Positions 56,424-64,000 of a stretch of DNA of 64,000 nucleotides are shown here, piece after piece (the first letter of the stretch is position 1; every line of letters begins with the position of its first letter). Source of the stretch: Cerrena zonata. Lineage: Eukaryota > Basidiomycota > Agaricomycetes > Polyporales > Cerrenaceae. Location: positions 124,001-188,000 of the forward strand of contig JASBNA010000019.1 in NCBI GenBank assembly GCA_038087015.1, in the 5' to 3' direction. The notes below the pieces were generated by a model that was given only the letters and a program-made list of their open reading frames with translations, searched no databases and was not told the DNA's origin. A program made the position numbers and the translations under genes.

Positions 56424-59268
56424 TCAGTCATCACCGGGAATATGTGAGTTGATCTCCTCGAGGAGCTCTTCAGCGATCTTCGCGCTTGGGACCTAAATCT
56501 GAATGAGAAGAACGAACAGGGAACGGTATTGAAGAAAAGACATACCCGGAAGTTGTAATGACGAGTCACACCATTTTCGAGCACACCGAAACGCAAGTAT
56601 CTCGGGTCCTGAGCCAGAAGAACACTCATGCCCTTGAAGAGTGGTGCATTTAGCAGCACGGTATACACCGCTTCTTTTCGCATGACTATATGGTAAAGGT
56701 GAGCATCGTGGATACCACACAGTATGAGTATAGAAATACGTACGCAGTCGAGCACCTTCTCCGTCCTCTCGTCTTACGTTCAGCTTGAGCTGACCGGTAC
56801 CCTTCTCTTTCCACGTATTTTGTGAACTCATCGTAAACAACTTGCCACGGACTTGATAGACCGTGTCCTCGTCCTCCTCTCCAGTGACCACTACGAATAG
56901 AAATTAAATATCAATACTGACGGCCGGCCTAAGGAAGAGGAAAGCCCAAAACATACCTTCCTGCTCAGTCACATCGACCTTATTCGTCGCCTCAAATCCA
57001 TTCATCCCACCTTCCTCGTCATCATCACGTTCCACCAAATCTTTCTCTGCCCTCAACCTCTCTCCAAAGCTCTTCGGCGCCAACGCACTAGCTTTATTCT
57101 CACTCTCATCGCCACTGGCGTTTGCGCTGCTATCTCCACCCAATACCGAGTTAGAACTCGTAGCAGCAGAAGCAGAACCAAACACACTTCCAAACGCATT
57201 TCGATTCGCATAAGCTGAGAAGGCCGTCGAAGCGAGTGCACTTCGGGCTGGCGAATGAGAACGAAGAGGGCTTTTAGGTCTTAATGCGCCTAATGGATGT
57301 GAATGGCTATGTCCACCAAAGTGCGACGAGGAGGTGGATGGAGAGGTGACGGCGGGGGAGGGGGATTTAGATCTCTTGGCAGGGATACCGAATGGCGAGA
57401 TGTTTGCAAAGGCTTCGAAGCCTGAACGTTTTTGGCCCGGACTGGAAGGTGCTGGTGAAGCAAGCGCGGGGGTAGATGAAGATGAGTTTGAGCTTGTGGC
57501 GAAAGGGTTGGAGGCGTAGCTTGGAGGACTCGGTGCAGGTGGTGTTGCCCAGGGGGACTTGGTACTAGAGCTGGGAATACTGCTGCTGGAACTAGTGAAG
57601 ACGTTGCGTCCCTTAACGGCTGCGAAGGGTGAATTAGTAGAAGCGTATGCGGCAAATCCGCCCTAACGAACAGATGTATCAATACTTGAGAGAATAGGGA
57701 CAGCAAGATACATATACGCACAAGTTTAGGTGCAGCGACTCCTCTTGAGCCACCTCTTCCTCTTTTGTCGACTTGACATCGTTCTGCTGCTCCTCTTCCT
57801 TTTTGCTCTGCTCAACAGGAGGACTGGGTGTCCTCCGCTTGGCTCTCCTGTCAAGTTCTTCTAATTCGGGTACCTGTGCATCGCTTACGGCACGATCCCC
57901 AAGTTTGCGTTTCACACCAGCCGATTGTGACTCGGCCGAAGACGTATCAGCAAATGCTTGAGAACGCTTTCGAGGGAGATGGTTGGGTGGGGGACTGCCT
58001 TTACGAGTAGTTGATTCAACTGTAGACACAGTAGATGCTGAAAGAGGCGGAGTAGGGAATGTGGGCGAGGTAGAGGTGGATGTGGACTCAGAGGGCTGTT
58101 CGATGACTTGTACTTCCTGAGACTCAGTTGGGGCGTCCTTTTGGTCTTCAGGAACGAGGGATTCGGTCGCCTCGGGTTGCGCCTCAGCTGGTACTTCAGC
58201 AGGATCTGCTTGTCCACCATGCTCATCTTCACCAATAGGAACGTCTTCAGCCAATGGTGGGTTTAGGCCAGGTGGGACAGGTACAGTAACACTTTCTTCA
58301 ACGACCTTATCTTCAGCTTGCGAAGCAGCTGGAGTAGGCTCGTGGTCCATCGACTCGTGGTCTTCTTTACCATCATCAGACCGCGGCGGAGTCTGTTGTT
58401 GTTGCACGTCCTGTTCAGCAAGGATAATATCCCCAGCGCCCTCGTTTGCCTGCGATGTCTGTCCACCTTTCCACGTAAGATCCTCCACACCCCGACTGAT
58501 CATCCTCACCTTCGTCTCCATCGGTGGAGATGAGCTCACGGCCCCCACATCACTAATCATGGCATCACCCTCCTGTCCGTGTTGGCTGTGGCCGCGCCTT
58601 GGAGTGCCTGTATGGCCATGCTGCGAAGAACGTCTTCTCTTCGGTGGAGTACGCACCCCACGAGGAAGGGAGCCAGGAGGTGTGTTGCTCGCTGATTCCC
58701 CAGAGGAGGCGTCTGCCAACCCGACGTCGTCACCCTCCTCTTGAGTCGAATCAAGTTGCCCGCTCGTACGGTATTTCTTTGCGGGCTTCCGTCGGTCCCG
58801 GTCTTTCTCTCGAGACTCGGAAGATGGTTCAACATCCTGATGTTCGTAGAATGTGGCAGTTAGTAGATGCCATTCGGTTCGATGGATCGTAATAGAAATG
58901 TATTCTTGGGTAATATTGGTGTGAAAATGAAAGGTGAGGAGCGAAAGAGAAGGGTATTTAGTGAGTACAATGGTATACTGGGACTTACGCTGGAAGTCGC
59001 CTGAGGCGTCGAAGGCTCGAGTGACACTTCACGTTCACGTTTTCTCGATAGTCTGAGCTCTGCGGATTGTCAAAGTATGAATACAGGCGATTGCGTTCGC
59101 CTAATCCAAACGGAGTCACTGAGGCGACTTACCTTTACCCTCAGCCGATTCTGGCGGCGTCGACGGTCGAGACTTGTTTTGCTCTACGGCATCTTGGCTC
59201 TCTGTTGTAGGAGTAGTAGGCCGTGGCGATTCTACTCCTTCATCGCTAACTTTGTGTTCCGGATCCAT
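56424..59268 (-). CDS. YRB2: YRB2/RanBP3-like Ran-binding nuclear export cofactor
   Basis: Begins MDPEHKVSDEGVESPRP at 59268. Exon 2 has the basic stretch LSRKREREVSLEPSTP, which resembles a nuclear signal seen in RanBP3 proteins. A long acidic, Pro/Ser/Glu-rich region follows. Then come scattered Phe-Gly and Phe-Ala motifs (KGFAAYASTNSPFAA, GFEAFANISPFGIP, AFGSVFGSASAA) and FGERLRAEKD. The C-terminal RanBP1-type domain shows GEEDEDTVYQVRGKLFTM, WKEKGTGQLKLNVR and LRFGVLENGVTRHYNFR. The protein ends EELLEEINSHIPGDD (TGA 56426-56424). Yrb2/RanBP3 binds Ran-GTP and the exportin CRM1 and helps load export cargo inside the nucleus. The Ran-binding domain is split by at least three introns. Confidence 0.88.
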
Positions 59269-61504
59269 GAAAGCAGCTTAAACGCTATTGTGAAGGTCCT
59301 TGCTATGCTCTCAGTGCTCGGTGCCTAGAGGTAATTGACGAGTAGGTCGAGGCGAGGTCGTTACGTGACCAATTGTGAAGTCAGCTTGGTAACGAGGTGA
59401 GTGCGTGTAGAAAGGCTGAGTTCAAGATGGGAGTTTGTGGCCAAAGAATAACGAAGTGGAAGAGGCCTTTATCCGGATAAGCGAGTGGCTGAACCCCAAG
59501 CATTTATCTTACCATCTTAGTTATCGTTACTATAGACCCTTTTCGGAGATTGAATATGCTATAACGCTGTATACAAGTTATTTGTAATATCTATTTCAAA
59601 CAATACAAATGGTATTCCGTCTTTCACAGGAGTTAGTAGTACTTGTTTAAGTCTCTTTGTTCTTCAACGCCTCATCGCAACCACATCTTAACTATAAGAT
59701 CTCTTGATATTGTACTTTTACTGGACCATCGGAGTCCCTTCTGGAACATGCTAGGGTCACTTCCCGCATTCCAAGGGTCGCCCAATCATCTAAGCAAATG
59801 ATGCTCGGGTCCCCAGTGAAGTTCTTATAAAACAACTTACAGTCTTTAATGCATCCTTTGCATAGATCTATTGTATCAGACAATGTCTCTGAGCATTTAT
59901 AATGGCATAATGATGCATTTTTTGCGACACCCTCGCGCCCAAAGACTCAGAGAAACGATTTCCTCAAAATGCGATTGCTAAACGATATGACGTCATTGAA
60001 GACAAGGGTCTCACAAACGACTGGGCATACTGAACATCCATATTTATCGACATTCTACCTGGCTGGATCGTACCTTACGGTATCATTTACGACTCGCATC
60101 GAACTTCAAGGCATTAGTTTAGCTCATGGCTTTCTAATTGTTGACCAGCGATGAACCAGACCCATATTACCGACTTGGCGTTCCGTGGAATCCCAAGTCT
60201 ATGTTGGTTTTTTGCTCTGCGAAATTGGCTCGAAGCTTTGAGGCCCATGCGATTTGCCGTCGCTTGGGAGCCGACTAGTGCCAATATTGTTAACGACCAC
60301 TCAGTCTCATCGTCCTATACGCAATAGCTGGAGTGTTTGGCCTTAACTTAGTAGGCCATTGAATATTCGGTGTCACCGAGGTGCATGCGTTTTGTTAATG
60401 GTACTATATTTTGTTTGGCCTTCTACCAGCTCGAGAGTAGCAAGGTTCATTACTCGTAATATGATGTAGCTGAATGCTGGTCAACAAGACGAAGCGAGGT
60501 TATTCTGTATTATTTCATAGCACGTTGTTGAGAGGATGTTGTGGTACTATATTTAGACTAAGTTAGCGTTTGGTATCCATCAAACCCTGCCTTGTAGGAA
60601 GAGGAGCAAATAGGGACTTGCAGCCATGACCTTTCAAGCAATCGTGACTTGTATTCCTACATACACGCATTTTGTATGTTCTTGCCTCCTTTTGATCCAC
60701 TCGAATCGGCACAATACTTTCCTCACGATGTGAACTTCCATTCGAGCTCAAGCAATAGTTCTTTGGACACGCAGGCCGCGTACAAGCCGTGGTGAGTTGA
60801 TAGTAAGACTATGACTATAATGTTGACGAAGAGTCTCAGGTGAAGAACAGGTAGCGAATGATAGACTCATTGCGGCTGAGAACGTAAAGTAACAGCCAGC
60901 GTCGGCGCGCCAAGAGCATGCCAACGAGGGTATTGATGGATTTTGATAATCCTTCAAAACGGGAGCGAAACCGACTGGAACAGCCAGATCCTCCGGTCTG
61001 CATGAGGTGAAAGGAGACCTGCAGATTGTTTTTCCCTCCGACATTGATGTCGGAGTGGCGATTTGCGGAGTCTCTGGGACTGTTCACGCCGCACAATCAC
61101 TTAATTATTTAGGGAAAACAGACGTTTACTTCTGCCACTGGGTTTTCCACCATCTAGAGGCTGCAACAGCGATTCTTCGTTGGAAGATATTGTCTTTGTG
61201 TGAAGAATATTAGCAAGCGGGTACTTGACCCGCGCACAATGTCTTGTCTAGCGACCGTCAAGGCGACGGTTGGGCGGCTGCCGAGAAGCCGGCCAGGGGT
61301 TCTTGCAAGCGGTAGCCGGATTTGGACAGAGTGTAAAAGGTGGAGGACCTCGCTCGCTGCTTGTTTTCGTCCCATCATTCCCTGGCTCGTCGTCCTCCCC
61401 TCTGTCGTCGTCGCCACCGTCGTCGCCGTCATTGCGAATCCTTTTCTCCCCGACACTCCTTAACCTATATTACCCTCGTTATAGACGATACAACGATTTA
61501 AATC
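59269..61504. other. 2.2 kb gene-poor stretch left of the chitin deacetylase
   Basis: AT-rich, with only short open frames (60-100 codons) lacking recognisable domains. The left end is the YRB2 promoter. The right 130 bases are the pyrimidine-rich promoter and leader of the chitin deacetylase gene (CCTCGTCGTCC- and CTCCCCTCTGTCG-type sequence at 61380-61460). An inverted repeat near 61036 is listed separately. Confidence 0.5.
61036..61055. repeat. Short inverted repeat, 9-base arms
   Basis: CTCCGACAT and ATGTCGGAG face each other around two bases, 450 bases before the chitin deacetylase start. It could be a dimeric regulator site or chance. Confidence 0.4.
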
Positions 61505-63386
61505 ATGAAGCTCGAAGCTCTCGCCGCTCTTTTCTCCCTCCTCACCGCTGCTAACGCACACGAAGGTGCTTTCGGTCGCCATGCTGCCCTTGCCCACAAG
61601 CGTCAAGCAACTACCTCTGCCACCGCCGCCGCTTCATCATCTTCAGCATCTGGTTTATCTGCTGCAACCACAGCTGCCACACCAGCATCTTCTGCTGCCC
61701 CTAGCGTCACTACTTTGCCCACTACTGGATCCGATCCTGCTCAGACCGCGAACAATGGAATTCCTGCATTGAGCGAGATTACATCTGGCATGCCTACCGG
61801 TACCATCTGGACTGCCTCGACCACCTACACGGCAGGTGCTTCACCAACCGCTTTGAAGGGTGCTCCCGCTTTGCCCAGCGCATGTATGTATTTTCTTCAT
61901 GCGTTCACGATATGTGTAGTCATGCTGTGTGATAGTTGTCTTCAGTCCTACTGACTGGCCCCCCATGGACAAGATCCCTCCTACTGGTATGTTGTGATAT
62001 TTCTTGGCAATTAGCGGCATATTGAACCCATCATTCTGCTCATAGATTCTCCCCAAGTTCAAGAATGGATGAAGGAGTTGGATGGCCATGACATCCCCGA
62101 TATTAGACCCACTCTTGATAATACTTGCGGTGGAGATCCCGAAGCTGCGGCCCAAGCTGAGGAGCGTGGGTGGTGGACATGCGGTGGTTGGACTGACGCA
62201 AATGATATCACCGTTTGTCCCGACAAGCTCACTTGGGGTATCAGTTTCGATGATGGTCCTGGTCCATACAGTATGTGCTCATCATGTTATTGCCGTATTT
62301 TCAACTAACAATTTCACTTTATAGCTGGGTTGGTTATTGCATTCTGATTCACGATGGGTCTAATTTTAATCGTTATTTTACAGCAAACTCTTGCAGTACC
62401 TTGATGAGAAAGATCTCGCAGCCACTTTCTTCGTCGTCGGTTCTCGTTGCATTGAGCGCCCTCAACTCCTCGTCGAGGAACACATGGCCGGTCACGAAAT
62501 TAGTGTACACACTTGGTCACATCACGTATGTTGTGTCCTTAGCTTCACACCGTCTTCACTCACTTATTTATCACATCAAACAGGCTTTGACAACCATGAC
62601 CAATGAGCAGATCGTTGCTGAACTTGGCTGGACCCGTCACGCCATTCAAACGATCCTTGGTGTCACTCCTGTCACTTTCCGTGCTCCTTTCGGTGACATT
62701 GGTAAGTTCTACCTTGAATTATCGTCCAATATTCACAAGCCAACTGAAATATTCTAGACAACCGTGTTCGTGCCATTGCCAATGCCATGAACCTCCGTTC
62801 GATCATCTGGACCCGGTACAATGGCTTTGCGTATGATACCAACGGTACGTGCACTTCCACTGCGTCTAAATCCATGCATTAATATTCCATACTATCTTGT
62901 TAGACTGGAAGGTCGCTGGTGGTGTCGTTAGCCCAACCGACCAAATGGCCACTTTCGACTCTATCCTCGGCAATGCCACTCTTATGGACAACGGTTTCAT
63001 CGTGTTGGAACACGATCTTTACGAACAGACCGTTGATCTTGCTATTGGCTACACTTTGCCAGCTGCTCAGTCACACAGCCCCGCGTTCACAGTAAGCCCT
63101 GACTTCCGTTAATATCCTTGTAAAATGGCTCGGTTTGTTTACACCGCGCCTTTTCCAGCTCAAGTCCATCGGCGAGTGTCAAAATATACCCCTCACTGAT
63201 ATGTACCTTGAGACGACAACCAACAAAACCGTCGCAGCCAAGAGCAGCAACTCAACAACATCCTCGTCAACAACCACTCCCAAGGGTGCTGCTAGCACGG
63301 GCAGCGACAGCTCAGCGTCGAGTTTCGCAATTCCCGCGCTCAGCGCCGTCTTTGCTGCAGCCTTGGGCAGTTCGCTTTTGCTCTAA
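61505..63386 (+). CDS. Chitin deacetylase, GPI-anchored (polysaccharide deacetylase family)
   Basis: Starts MKLEALAALFSLLTAANAH, a signal peptide, followed by a Lys-Arg site and a long Ser/Thr/Ala-rich stretch. The NodB domain, split over several small exons, has motif 1 SFDDGPGPYT, motif 2 SVHTWSHH with the metal-binding His-x3-His, and motif 3 FRAPFGDI. Later segments are IIWTRYNGFAYDT and GFIVLEHDLYEQTVDLA, with the catalytic His near the end. The C-terminus is Ser/Thr-rich, then a hydrophobic tail (FAIPALSAVFAAALGSSLLL) typical of GPI attachment. Chitin deacetylases turn nascent wall chitin into chitosan, which affects wall integrity and recognition by hosts. The first intron (61885 onward) joins PSAF to VFSPTDWPP. 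Exon limits are clear from the family. Confidence 0.94.
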
Positions 63387-64000
63387 GTGTCGGCATTCCG
63401 TTATTTTGTTCTGATGACTATGAGGGCTTGACGGATTTGGGGCTGACAGTGCATGTCGTTGGGAGATGATCTTTTACTTGGACATATTAAACTTTTAGCT
63501 TCTTGATTATACTTCTCTCATATCATCTATCTCACCTTCTAGAATAGCGATTATTGGGACATCGCAATAATTCTGTTGTCTTTTCCGGTTGCTCGTGGAC
63601 ATCGCCGACTGAATCTCTTAAGTTTTGAATTTAGAAGGTCATCCAATTCCAATTTCTCTGTCTCCTGCACGTCTGCTTGTTTTCCCCCATTATCTTACTA
63701 CTCTTAGTTCACAAGGTACCTCATGCTCTTATAGATCACCACGGACAATTTCCAAACAATATGATTTTTCGGTTTTATGCCTTCCGAAGGATTGTAACCT
63801 ACTACACAGATCGCGACTTATCTTGTTACTAATGTTTAATATCCTGCAGAGCCACACCAATGTCGATTTTTGCAACGTGCTTGCTATCGTGCAACATCTT
63901 CTGCCTCGAGGCTGCTGTTCGAGTGCATTCCATGACAGTTAAGTTTTCAGTAGTATGACATTCGAGTGGCTCAATCGTTCTTCGTTCTCGTTCAAATAGT
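63387..64000. other. Sequence to the right edge, no gene seen
   Basis: The 3' region of the chitin deacetylase gene and about 500 further bases with one 105-codon open frame (63625-63942) that has no recognisable features. No gene is supported up to the window edge. Confidence 0.5.

Overview
The window reads as nuclear DNA of a filamentous basidiomycete (Agaricomycetes type). Genes are densely packed on both strands and broken by many 50-60 nt GT-AG introns. The gene set contains a class I hydrophobin, a GH45 endoglucanase of the Phanerochaete Cel45A type, a Lam16A-like GH16 laminarinase, a GPI-anchored chitin deacetylase and F-box proteins of the expanded mushroom kind. No rRNA, tRNA, CRISPR array, retroelement polymerase or transposase was recognised. 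Exon joins were worked out by hand from splice sites and reading frame, so individual junctions may be wrong where the entry says so.

Layout. 0-14 kb is mostly housekeeping: a flavin monooxygenase cut by the left edge (-), a CLC chloride/proton exchanger with CBS domains (-), a MidA/NDUFAF7-like mitochondrial methyltransferase (+), a TMEM14 membrane protein (-), an uncharacterised zinc-binding protein built from tiny exons (+), a class II (SIRT4-like) sirtuin with 10- and 12-nt exons (-), and peroxin 7 (+). After a 2.4 kb gap, 16-23 kb is a secretome and acyltransferase block: GH16 glucanase, two tandem alcohol-acetyltransferase-like genes, and GH45 endoglucanase. 23-38 kb returns to housekeeping: a coiled-coil hypothetical protein (+), MMS19 of the cytosolic Fe-S/DNA repair system (-), an F-box gene interrupted by a repeat-bearing segment (-), the interstrand-crosslink nuclease PSO2/SNM1 (-) and SEC1 of exocytosis (+).

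39-48 kb is the accessory part. A hydrophobin is followed by a decayed copy of the F-box gene found intact 7 kb further on. Next come two strong inverted repeats, one a 44-bp near-perfect palindrome. Then a tandem duplication of about 1.6 kb carries two members of an uncharacterised coiled-coil family; the second copy is frameshifted by a 7-bp duplication. A gene-poor stretch and the intact F-box gene close the region. 49-64 kb holds RXT3 (Rpd3L deacetylase complex, very rich in Arg-Glu repeats), YRB2/RanBP3 (Ran-dependent export) and the chitin deacetylase.

Functionally the CAZymes (GH16, GH45, CDA) and the hydrophobin serve wall remodelling, plant polysaccharide attack and the hyphal surface. 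MMS19 and PSO2 are both genome-maintenance factors but are not evidently co-regulated. Three gene pairs (CLC/MidA, TMEM14/zinc protein, PSO2/SEC1) share short divergent promoters. The most interesting items are the recent duplication-and-decay history at 39-48 kb, the palindromes there, and the extreme exon structures (3-, 10-, 12- and 17-nt exons and a GC-AG intron) that automated annotation would miss.
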